A stretch of 60,795 nt of DNA from Methylobacterium segetis (GTDB lineage Bacteria; Pseudomonadota; Alphaproteobacteria; Rhizobiales; Beijerinckiaceae). The stretch covers positions 1 to 60,795 of the forward strand of contig NZ_SMNT01000021.1 in assembly GCF_004348265.1 (NCBI RefSeq), read 5' to 3'. The number at the start of each line of letters is the position of its first letter. Within the stretch, counting starts at the first letter, position 1. The position numbers and the translations under genes were made by a program. Of this stretch, positions 26,576 to 34,490 are shown in pieces. The notes beneath the pieces were generated by a model that was not told the DNA's origin, did no database searches, and was given only the letters and a program-made list of their open reading frames with translations.

Positions 26576-27874
26576 TTACTCGGCCGGGACGGGCCGCGGC
26601 GTCAACGCCTCAGGCTCCACCGCGAAGGGCCGCTCGGGATGCATCGTGAAGGCCAGCGCCGCGCCGATGACGAGGAGCCCGATCGAGCCGGCAAACGGCA
26701 GGATCCAGTTGCCGGTGACGTCGACGATCCACCCGAAGGTGAGCGGCGAGACGATCGCCGCGAAGGCCGAGCCGAAGTTCATCAGCCCGCTCGCGGTGCC
26801 GGCATATTGCGGGGCGATGTCCATCGGCACCGACCAGATCGGGCCGATCACGAGTTCGAGGAAGAAGAACCCGCCGCTAAGGAGCAGCGCGATCAAGGTC
26901 AGCTCCTTGGTGAAGAACACGCCCGCGAGGCAGGCCGCGGCGCCGAGCATGCCGAGGCAGATCACGTTGCGGCGGGCCTTCTGCAGGTCGCCGGTCTTCT
27001 TCAGGATGCGGTCGCTCGCCACGCCGCCGAGCGTGTCGCCGATGACGCCCGCGAAGAACACGCCCGAGGCGAACAGGGCGGAGTTCTTGATGTCGAGGCC
27101 ATAGCCGTCCTTGAAGAACGAGGGCAGCCAGTTGAGGTAGAGCCAGAGCGACCAGCCGTAGCAGAAATAGGTCAGCGTCACCGGCGCCATCCGCGGCACG
27201 AGCCGGCGCCAGGGCACGGGCGGCTTCGGAGCGGCCGGCTTGCGGTCGCGGATCGAGAGGCGCTCCAGGTCCTCGGCGGTGATCGCCTTATGCTCGCGCG
27301 GATCGTCCCGGTAGTAGAAGAACCACACCGCCACCCAGGCGAAGCTGACGAAGCCCAGCAGCACGAAGGCGCCGCGCCAGCCCAGATAGGCCATCAGCAG
27401 GACGACCAGCGGCGGCGTGACGGCATTGCCGAAACGGGCGAAGGAGTGCGTGATGCCCTGCGCGAAGCCGCGCTGGTCGGCTGCGACCCAGGATTGCATC
27501 GCCCGCGTCGCCGTCGGGAAGGTGGCCCCCTCGCCGAAGCCGAGGACGAAGCGGGCGAGGAACAGCGAGACCACGCCGCCGACGAAGCCCGTGGCAATCG
27601 TCGCCGCGGCCCAGATCAAGCCGCAGATGAAGAGCGTGCGCCGCGCGCCCCATTTGTCGGCCATGGCGCCGCCGACGATCTGGAACACCGCGTAGGGATA
27701 GGCGAAGGCCGAGAAGATCAGCCCGAGCTGCGTGTTGGTGAGCCCGAGCTCGGCCTTGATGGCAGGGGCGGCCGTGCCGACATTCACCCGGTCGACATAG
27801 GTGATGAAATACATCAGGCAGAGCAGGAACAGCACCATGCCCGGCGCGGTGACGCGTCTGGGTATCGTTATCAT
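26576..27874 (-). CDS. MFS transporter, ACS family (sugar-acid carrier type)
   Basis: A 432-residue carrier with 12 predicted helices. FLLCLMYFITYVDRVNVGTAAPAIKAELGLTNTQLG followed by GGAMADKWGARRTL is the hallmark of the ACS glucarate/galactonate/hexuronate group, which moves sugar acids with protons. The ATG at 27874 has an excellent GGAGGAAACG site; the longer frame to 27961 lacks support. It is divergent from a GntR/FCD regulator and upstream of pyk, which suggests a regulated sugar-acid uptake unit, though no catabolic enzymes are local. Confidence 0.85.
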   Translation of the reverse strand: MITIPRRVTAPGMVLFLLCLMYFITYVDRVNVGTAAPAIKAELGLTNTQLGLIFSAFAYPYAVFQIVGGAMADKWGARRTLFICGLIWAAATIATGFVGGVVSLFLARFVLGFGEGATFPTATRAMQSWVAADQRGFAQGITHSFARFGNAVTPPLVVLLMAYLGWRGAFVLLGFVSFAWVAVWFFYYRDDPREHKAITAEDLERLSIRDRKPAAPKPPVPWRRLVPRMAPVTLTYFCYGWSLWLYLNWLPSFFKDGYGLDIKNSALFASGVFFAGVIGDTLGGVASDRILKKTGDLQKARRNVICLGMLGAAACLAGVFFTKELTLIALLLSGGFFFLELVIGPIWSVPMDIAPQYAGTASGLMNFGSAFAAIVSPLTFGWIVDVTGNWILPFAGSIGLLVIGAALAFTMHPERPFAVEPEALTPRPVPAE

Positions 27875-28177
27875 CCGTTTCCTCCGGCGGCGTGCCTGCG
27901 GCGCGGGTCTGAGGCCGGGCTCGCACTGGTCGAATTCTTGTTTTGCGCGGCTTTCGCCCACCTGCCGTGATGTCGCCCCTCCCGAGCGGGGCAGAAGCGA
28001 GCGGCGTTCAGAGCGTCAGGCGTGAAGGCACATCCTCGCGGCGGGCCGGGTTCGGCCGCAGCCGCCCGATCTGGTCTTGTCGCGCCCTAAAATGCATTCA
28101 TTTTTCAGGCCCGCAAGAACTATCTTGTCGTCAGATCGCCAATCGACGCGCCCCAGCGCCACTGCTACGGTTCCGCC
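27875..28177. promoter_or_regulatory. Divergent control region, MFS gene and GntR gene
   Basis: It is 303 bases long and AT-rich around 28080-28145. It contains the perfect inverted repeat AAAATG-CATT-CATTTT at 28089-28104, a strong candidate for the operator of the adjacent GntR/FCD regulator. Confidence 0.45.
28089..28104. promoter_or_regulatory. Candidate GntR operator, 16-bp inverted repeat
   Basis: AAAATG at 28089-28094 and CATTTT at 28099-28104 are exact complements around a four-base centre, 74 bases before the regulator's ATG and about 215 bases before the MFS gene start. Confidence 0.4.
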
Positions 28178-28999
28178 ATGGCCAACACCTCGACCCTCGG
28201 CCGAACCACCCTTCTCGATCGGCAGGACGGCCGCTCGCAGGTCGTCGCACCTTTCGATCCGAGCAGCGAAGGGGTGCCGCCCCGTGGGCGAGGAAGCGGG
28301 ACGCTGCCGGGGCGCGATGCACCCGCCGGGCACCTCCACGGCGAGGTGCTGACGCGGCTGCGCGACTACATCGTCGAGGGCGAATTGCCCGCAGGCGCCC
28401 GGGTGCCCGAGCGCCTGCTCTGCGAGCGCTTAGGCATCTCGCGCACGCCCCTGCGCGAGGCTCTCAAGGTCCTTGCGGCAGAGGGGCTGATCGACCTCCT
28501 GCCGAATCGGGGCGCGCGCGTGCGCCGGCTCGACGAGAGCGAGCTGATCGAGCTGTTCGACGTGATGGGTGGCCTCGAGGCCCTTGCTGGGCGCCTAGCC
28601 TGCGAGAACCTGACCGACGTGGATTTCGATGCGATCGAACGGCTGCACCACGAGATGTACGGCCACTACCTGCGCCGCGATCTGCACGGGTACTTCGCCT
28701 GCAACCAAGCGATCCACCAAGCCATCGTAACCGCGGCGCGCAACGCCACTCTCAGCGCGACCTACGCGACCTTCGCCGGGCGAGTCCGGCGGGCGCGCTA
28801 CTCCGCCAATCTCGACGCGGACCGGGACCGCTGGGGAGAGGCGATGCGCGAGCACGAGGAGATCCTCGACGCCCTTCACCGGCGGGCGGGGGCGGAGCTC
28901 AGCGACATCCTGTTCCGGCACCTGCGCAACAAGTACCGGTCGGCCGCCCGACAGACGGCCGAACGCGTACAGGCCAAACCTGTCCACGATCTCACCTGA
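28178..28999 (+). CDS. GntR-family transcriptional regulator, FCD (FadR C-terminal) type
   Basis: A 273-residue regulator. After about 50 residues of unstructured N-terminus comes the winged HTH (EVLTRLRDYIVEGELPAGARVPERLLCERLGISRTPLREALKVLAAEGLIDLLPNRGARV), then the all-helical FCD ligand domain with ACNQAIHQAIVTAARN and a late EHEEILDALHRR that supply metal-ligand histidines. FCD regulators usually sense organic acids or sugar acids, which matches the divergent ACS carrier. No ribosome site is clear before the ATG. Confidence 0.85.
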   Translation: MANTSTLGRTTLLDRQDGRSQVVAPFDPSSEGVPPRGRGSGTLPGRDAPAGHLHGEVLTRLRDYIVEGELPAGARVPERLLCERLGISRTPLREALKVLAAEGLIDLLPNRGARVRRLDESELIELFDVMGGLEALAGRLACENLTDVDFDAIERLHHEMYGHYLRRDLHGYFACNQAIHQAIVTAARNATLSATYATFAGRVRRARYSANLDADRDRWGEAMREHEEILDALHRRAGAELSDILFRHLRNKYRSAARQTAERVQAKPVHDLT

Positions 29000-29026
29000 G
29001 GGAGCCGCTGGACGCCACTCAGGCCA

Positions 29027-29046
29027 GAAAATTGAATTCAATTTTC
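29027..29046. repeat. 20-bp perfect palindrome
   Basis: GAAAATTGAATTCAATTTTC reads identically on both strands with no loop, 28 bases after the GntR stop. It is strikingly AT-rich for this genome. It may be an operator, or a cruciform terminator ending in T residues. Confidence 0.6.
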
Positions 29047-29249
29047 GAGCCTGATCCTACGCCACGGTCGAACAACACTTGCGTTCGACACCGCACCTGA
29101 GGGATGGCACGCGTGTTCAAGGCGAAGCTGCGATGGCATCAAATCGGCAACACAATTGTGCCGATCCTGGATTAGGGCGTGCACAAGATTAGTCCGACTG
29201 TTAAGACCTGTGAGCGATCTGAGGAACATGCGTCGCGTCGGGCTGCTCC

Positions 29250-31790
29250 TTGAAGATTCCTGCTCTCCATAGGTGGGTCCTCCGGTCCCGTCGCAGACGG
29301 CCGAGCGCGCCGCCGCCGGCCCTCCCGCCCGACATGCGCGGCAATTTCGACGGTCTCCGGGACGGCGTCCTGAACGGCTGGGCCTTCGATCCGCAGCGGC
29401 CGGACAACTATGTCGGCATTGAGCTTTGGGTCGACGGCCTGCTCCTGCGCGAGCACCGGGCCGACCGATTCCGATCGGACCTACGGGCGGCTGGGATCGG
29501 TTCCGGCTCACACGCCTTCATGATCCGCATCGACGATGCGATCCGCCGGCACGCGTCGAAGCCGGGCGCCCGCCTCGAGCTCCGCACCGCGAGCGATCCG
29601 CCCCTGATCCTCGCACAGGTCAGTCTCTCCGAGACGTTTCGGCCCGATCGGGCCGATCCGACGCCGGACTCGATCCTTCGCCTTCAGGCGCAGGTCCTTC
29701 GCGCGGCCGCCGCGCGGCCGGACGGCGCGGCGCGGTGTCCGGCTCGCGGTGAGGCGGCGCGCTCGCCCCTCTACCTGAAACTCCTGCGCGGCGAGGGAGC
29801 GGATTGCGCCGGAACGGGAAACGGCCGCGATGCCCGGCCGCGCCTCTCGCCCTTCGCTGCGCAATTGCGCGAGCGAATGGGCCTGAGGAAGCAATTCCCG
29901 GAACCCTCGGATCGCGACCATCTCTACCGCTGGTACATCGACCATTACGCGGGCAAGCGCCCCTTCCGCGCGCCGCTCAGCGCGGAGGAGATCGCCTATC
30001 TCAACGAGCCGATCGTCCTCGGCGGTCAGCGCTACGCCCTGTCCCGGGCGGCGCTCTGGTACGCGCTCGAGGATGACGGCGTCCGCTCCGTCCTCGACCT
30101 GTCGAGCGAGCAGGGGTACCGGCGCGTCCTGTACTGGTGGGCCTGCAACAGGGCGCCCGCCCTCAACGTCGAGGATTGCCTCGTCTCGTACCGGCAGGCT
30201 GCCTTCCTCCAGGCCGTGCCGGGTGCCGAGTGCGGCGGATTCCTGCCCTTCTCGCGCTTCATCGAGGAGGCGCTCGATCGAAACCCGAACCTCGCCTTCG
30301 TCCGCGACACGGGCGACTTCCAGACGCGGATCGCCTGCCATTACGCCGTGCTGCTCGACGCGGCCGAGGAGCCGGGCCTCCTGCGCTTCGTCCCGCGCGA
30401 GGTGCTGGAGCATTTCCTGCTGGGACCCGAACCGCAATTCGACGCGGTCGGCGCGACCCTCTCAGCTGCGAACGATGGCACGCCGTATCCCGACCGCGAG
30501 ACCTATCTCGCCGTCGTCGCCGCCCACGGATTCGACATCGAGCGCCAAGCGTTCGCGACGGTCTCCCACGACGGTGACCGGATCGATGCGGCTCACCTGA
30601 CGGCCAGTTCGCCGCCCGATGTCATACCGTTCGTGCAGGTGGTCGCGCCCTTCGACAAGGCCTCCGGGCTTGCCACCGCGGCGCGCTCGACCCGGTCCGT
30701 GCTGCTCGCCTCGGGGCTCCCCTGCCGCTTCGCCAATTTCTCCCTCGAGAATCCGCAGCCGGCCGTCGCCGACGACAATCACGTCCGCCACGTGGCGCAG
30801 GGTGCGGTCGTCAACATCATCCACGTCAATCCGGACCTGCTGCCGCTGGTCTACGCGCATTCGCCGGACGTCTTCACCGACGCCTACAACATCGGGTTCT
30901 TCTTCTGGGAGCTCGACCGGATCGCCGCGAACCACCGGCTCGCCCTCGATCTCGTCGACGAGATCTGGGTCGCGTCCGAGTACAACCGGCGCTGCTTCGA
31001 GGCGGCGACGAACAAGCCGGTCCGCAACATGCGGCTCGCGCTGCCGCCGCTCGCGCCGGACGGCGCGTCCAGGGCGCGAACCCTGATGCAGGGCCTCTTC
31101 GGCACTACAGCCGACGATTTCGTGTTCTTCACCTCCTACGATTCGTTCTCCTACACCTCGCGCAAGAACCCGACGGCGGTGATCGAGGCGTTTCGGGCGG
31201 CCTTTCCGACCGACAGCGGGGTCCGACTGATCATCAAGACGCACAATGCCGCGACGCTGAGCGATCCCGGCACTCTGCGCGCTTGGCGCAAGATCGCGGA
31301 TGCCTGCGACGCGGATGCCCGTATCGCGATCATCGACCGAACCATGCGCCACGAGGAGGTGCTCGATCTGATCGCGGCGGCGGATTGCTACGTCTCGCTC
31401 CATCGCTCCGAAGGGTTCGGCCTCGGCATGCTGGAGGCGATGCAGCGGCGCACCCCGGTCGTCTGCACGCACTATTCCGGGAATGCGGATTTCTGCACGT
31501 CGGAGACGGCTTGGCCGGTCGCGTTCGACATCGTGCCGACGGGCGCCGACGAATACGCCTACGTCGAACCGGGCCACGTCTGGGCCGATCCTCGACACGA
31601 CAGCGCCGTCGAGGCGCTGCGGGCAGTGCGTCGCGAGCACGCGGAGCGCGCGCGCCGCGTCGAGAATGCGGCCCGCCTCGTCGGTTCATCCTACGAGCCG
31701 GCCGCCCTCGTGACGCTCTACCGGTCCCGAATCGACAGCATCCTGGCGGCTCGCGGCACCGCCGCGCCGCGGGAAGCCGCGCTGGCGTGA
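29250..31790 (+). CDS. Large glycosyltransferase (GT4-like) with N-terminal accessory domain
   Basis: About 846 residues. Residues 30-130 carry the repeat-like domain GNFDGLRDGVLNGWAFDPQRPDNYVGIELWVDG, which I know from Methylobacterium-type surface-polysaccharide proteins. A middle part of about 300 residues is unassigned. From about residue 470 there is a GT4-type fold ending in the donor-binding motif DCYVSLHRSEGFGLGMLEAMQRRTPVVCTHYSGNADFC, with the expected E-x7-E spacing. It probably adds sugars to a cell-surface polymer or protein. The start is uncertain: TTG 29250 or ATG 29334, neither with a good ribosome site. Its TGA overlaps the next GTG. Confidence 0.75.
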   Translation: MKIPALHRWVLRSRRRRPSAPPPALPPDMRGNFDGLRDGVLNGWAFDPQRPDNYVGIELWVDGLLLREHRADRFRSDLRAAGIGSGSHAFMIRIDDAIRRHASKPGARLELRTASDPPLILAQVSLSETFRPDRADPTPDSILRLQAQVLRAAAARPDGAARCPARGEAARSPLYLKLLRGEGADCAGTGNGRDARPRLSPFAAQLRERMGLRKQFPEPSDRDHLYRWYIDHYAGKRPFRAPLSAEEIAYLNEPIVLGGQRYALSRAALWYALEDDGVRSVLDLSSEQGYRRVLYWWACNRAPALNVEDCLVSYRQAAFLQAVPGAECGGFLPFSRFIEEALDRNPNLAFVRDTGDFQTRIACHYAVLLDAAEEPGLLRFVPREVLEHFLLGPEPQFDAVGATLSAANDGTPYPDRETYLAVVAAHGFDIERQAFATVSHDGDRIDAAHLTASSPPDVIPFVQVVAPFDKASGLATAARSTRSVLLASGLPCRFANFSLENPQPAVADDNHVRHVAQGAVVNIIHVNPDLLPLVYAHSPDVFTDAYNIGFFFWELDRIAANHRLALDLVDEIWVASEYNRRCFEAATNKPVRNMRLALPPLAPDGASRARTLMQGLFGTTADDFVFFTSYDSFSYTSRKNPTAVIEAFRAAFPTDSGVRLIIKTHNAATLSDPGTLRAWRKIADACDADARIAIIDRTMRHEEVLDLIAAADCYVSLHRSEGFGLGMLEAMQRRTPVVCTHYSGNADFCTSETAWPVAFDIVPTGADEYAYVEPGHVWADPRHDSAVEALRAVRREHAERARRVENAARLVGSSYEPAALVTLYRSRIDSILAARGTAAPREAALA

Positions 31791-32527
31791 GCATCCGCTC
31801 CCTCATCGTCGTGACCTGCGGACGGCCGGACGGCGTCGCGGAGGCGCTCGCCGCGGGCGCGGATGCCTGCGTGCTCGACCTCGGCACGGAGAGCGGAGGC
31901 GCCCGGAACGCGGCCCGTGCGGCTGCCGCCGAGCCTCTCGCATGCGGGCGGGCGGACAGGGCCGCGACGCGACTCTTCGTCGGGATCGGCCGCCTCGACG
32001 CCGGCAAGACGGATGCGGATCTCGCGGCTCTGATGGGCTTTGCGCCGGACGGCATCGTCCTCGCCACGGGCAGCGGCCGCGACGTCGCGGCCCTCGGCGC
32101 GCGTCTCGCGGTTCACGAAGCTTTGGCCGGCCTGCCAGATGGGTCGACGCGGATCCTCGCCGCCGCGCATACGGCCGCCGACATCCTCGCCTTGCCGAGC
32201 CTGCCGGGCGCGTCCGGGCGGCTCGCCGGCCTGACCTGGGACGTCGGCGCCCTCGCCGCCGACCTCCGCGTCGATGTTTTCGGCACCGGGAGCGCGGATT
32301 GGCCGAGCCCCTGCCGGCATGCCCGCGACCGCCTCCTCATCACCGCCGCGGCCGCAGGCCTCCCGGCCTTCGACACGGCGGAGCCGCACTTCGCCGATCG
32401 CGGTGGAGCCGAATGCGCCGCCCGTGCTGCCGCCCGCGACGGGTTCTCCGGCAAGCTCGCCGTCGATCCAGCCCATGTCCCCGCGATCAACACCGCATTC
32501 GGCAGGCTCGCCCAGCCGCCGGATTGA
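31787..32527 (+). CDS. CitE-like (HpcH/HpaI) protein with lost catalytic motifs
   Basis: A 246-residue protein starting at GTG 31787, which overlaps the glycosyltransferase stop. The barrel layout follows CitE/malyl-CoA lyase: SLIVVTCGRPDGVAEALAAGADACVLDLGTE, DGIVLATGSG, LTWDVGALAADL and the C-terminal DGFSGKLAVDPAHVPAINTAF, which matches the family's GKxxIHPxQ segment. Key residues are missing: the RVN arginine is VGIG, the LPK metal-site lysine region is LATGSG, and the IET glutamate region is AHT. It is probably not an active lyase. Coupling to the glycosyltransferase suggests a joint or regulatory role. Confidence 0.6.
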   Translation: MSIRSLIVVTCGRPDGVAEALAAGADACVLDLGTESGGARNAARAAAAEPLACGRADRAATRLFVGIGRLDAGKTDADLAALMGFAPDGIVLATGSGRDVAALGARLAVHEALAGLPDGSTRILAAAHTAADILALPSLPGASGRLAGLTWDVGALAADLRVDVFGTGSADWPSPCRHARDRLLITAAAAGLPAFDTAEPHFADRGGAECAARAAARDGFSGKLAVDPAHVPAINTAFGRLAQPPD

Positions 32528-32600
32528 TACCGCCGCCGGCGGCAGGACCCGCACGGTTCCGGGGTCCGCGAAGCCGGGAAGGCCGCTCCCGAGGCGCGCC

Positions 32601-33332
32601 TCAGACATGGACCGGCCCCTCGTCCCGCTCCCGCTCTCCGATGACCGAGCGGAGCACGAATATGGCGAGGCCGCCGTAGAAGGTCGCGACGAGACCGGCC
32701 ACCAGCCAGCCCGGGAGGGGGCCGAGCGCCGCGTTCTCGAGAATGTCCCGGATCGCATGGTTCGTCCCGGCGGGGCTGCTGCCGGGCTGAAGCGAAGGCG
32801 ACGTGATCTTGAGCACCCAGGCGAAGAGCAGGATCAGGAACATCCAGCCGTAATTGCGCCGCAGGCGGCGGGCGACGGCAGCTGCCAGCGAAATGCGGAA
32901 GCTCGGGCGCCGAAGGCTGTCGCCGAGGTCGCGAGTCCAGTCGAGGGTGCCGCCGGGGAGCGGCGCGAAGATCTGGGCGTAGTAGAAGCGCTCCAGACGC
33001 CGGACGCGGGCCCGGTAAACGTCGAAGAACCGGTACCGGCGCGCCTCGATGGCGAGGAGCAGCAGCACGAGCAGCATCGCGAAGAGCAGTACGCCGTGAT
33101 GCGCGGTCGGCGTCGAGAGCGAGACCGAGAGCATCGCGGCGATCACCGTGATCGCCCAGTTAGTGGTGCGGTCGATCCGGTCCCGCCAGCCGGCCATGCG
33201 GCCGATCTCGGCGCGGTGGTAATGGGCGAGGACCGTGATGATCTCGCCGGACCCGCGCGGTTGCGGCACGGGGCCGGGAGGTCCTTCATGGTGAGGCCCG
33301 GCCAGGGGCTCTGGGAGCGGCGCGCGGCTCAT
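32601..33332 (-). CDS. DUF2270 membrane protein
   Basis: A 243-residue inner-membrane protein. The DUF2270 signature is clear: HYHRAEIGRMAGWRDRIDRTTNWAITVIAAMLS, then EARRYRFFDVYRARVRRLERFYYAQIF. There are two adjacent helices at about 58-92 and further helices near 165-180 and 205-230. Function unknown. It is convergent with the CitE-like gene and stands alone. Confidence 0.78.
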   Translation of the reverse strand: MSRAPLPEPLAGPHHEGPPGPVPQPRGSGEIITVLAHYHRAEIGRMAGWRDRIDRTTNWAITVIAAMLSVSLSTPTAHHGVLLFAMLLVLLLLAIEARRYRFFDVYRARVRRLERFYYAQIFAPLPGGTLDWTRDLGDSLRRPSFRISLAAAVARRLRRNYGWMFLILLFAWVLKITSPSLQPGSSPAGTNHAIRDILENAALGPLPGWLVAGLVATFYGGLAIFVLRSVIGERERDEGPVHV

Positions 33333-33439
33333 ATCATTCTACGAGCGGCCCTTCCCGAAGTTGCAGGGAGGGGCCGGCGCGTGCGGGTGGGGACGCCCGG
33401 CGCGGCCCCGCACGGAGGCGCAGCGCCGGGCGGACCTTG

Positions 33440-34435
33440 CTACTGGCCGCTCTCCACGGCCGCACGCAGGACCGGGGTCCATCGGGCGACCTCGCTCTCC
33501 ACGAGCTTCTGCAGGGCGGCCGGACCGCGCTCGGCGACGGGCGGAACGGTGCCGCCGAGGTCGAGGATGCGCTTGCGGGTCGACTCGTCCTCCAGGGCCT
33601 TGCCCAGCGCGTTCACGAGGGCGGCCGAGACGTCCTTCGGCAGACCCTTGGGCGCGAAGACCGCGTTCCAGGCGCTGACCTCGTAGCCCTCCAGGCCCGC
33701 TTCCTTGGTGGTCGGCACGTTCGGCAGCGCGGGCGACCGCTCGGGGGTCGCGATCGCGTAGGCCCTGATCGTGCCGCCGGTGATCTGGGGCGCCACGTTG
33801 ACGATCTGGTCGGTCATGAAGTCGACTTGGCCCGCCATGAGGTCGTTCAGGGCCGGGCCCGTGCCGCGATAGACGACGAGAGTGGGCTTGGCGCCGACGA
33901 TGGAGTCGAACAGCACGCCCGTCGAGTGGGAGACCGAGCCGACGCCGGCATGGGCCTGGTTGATCGAGGCGCCGCCCGCTTTGACCGCCGCGAGGAAGCC
34001 CTTCAGGTCGGTGGCCGCGAAATCCTTCTTGGCGACGATGACGATCGGCGTACCGGCCGCCATCCCGATCGGGTCGAAGCTCGTCGCGGGATCGTATTTC
34101 AGGCCCTTGAACAGGGCGGGCGCGGCCCCGTGCGTGCCCATATGGCCCATCATGATCGTGTAGCCGTCCGGCGTGGCCAGCGCGGCGCGGGTGATGCCTG
34201 TGGTTCCGCCGGCGCCCGTCACGTTCTCGATCACGACCTGCTGGCCGAGGGTCCGGGACATGTGGTCGGCCACGATCCGCGCGACGACGTCGGTCGGGCC
34301 GCCGGCGGCGAAGGGCACCACCATGGTGATCGGGCGCTGCGGATAGGCGTCGGCGCGGGCGCCCGTCGCCGCGAGGCCGAGCCCGGCCGCGGCGATGGCG
34401 AGGCCCGCGAGGCGGCGGGTGAGCGTTCGTGTCAT
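33440..34435 (-). CDS. Tripartite tricarboxylate transporter, substrate-binding protein (TctC/Bug family), copy 1
   Basis: A 331-residue periplasmic binding protein with a signal peptide ending at ATGARADAYP. The Bug-family fold is clear: YPQRPITMVVPFAAGGPTDVVARIVADHMSRTLGQQVVIENVTGAGG, which forms the carboxylate-binding lobe, and the later ALPNVPTTKEAGLEGYEV. The ATG at 34435 is supported by GGGAGGACC. It is the last gene of the minus-strand unit, 55 bases after tctA, and a paralogue of the copy at 36813. Confidence 0.88.
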   Translation of the reverse strand: MTRTLTRRLAGLAIAAAGLGLAATGARADAYPQRPITMVVPFAAGGPTDVVARIVADHMSRTLGQQVVIENVTGAGGTTGITRAALATPDGYTIMMGHMGTHGAAPALFKGLKYDPATSFDPIGMAAGTPIVIVAKKDFAATDLKGFLAAVKAGGASINQAHAGVGSVSHSTGVLFDSIVGAKPTLVVYRGTGPALNDLMAGQVDFMTDQIVNVAPQITGGTIRAYAIATPERSPALPNVPTTKEAGLEGYEVSAWNAVFAPKGLPKDVSAALVNALGKALEDESTRKRILDLGGTVPPVAERGPAALQKLVESEVARWTPVLRAAVESGQ

Positions 34436-34490
34436 CGTCGTAGGTCCTCCCAATTCGCTTTCTCGGCCCGGTCGCGCCACTCCGGCGCGA

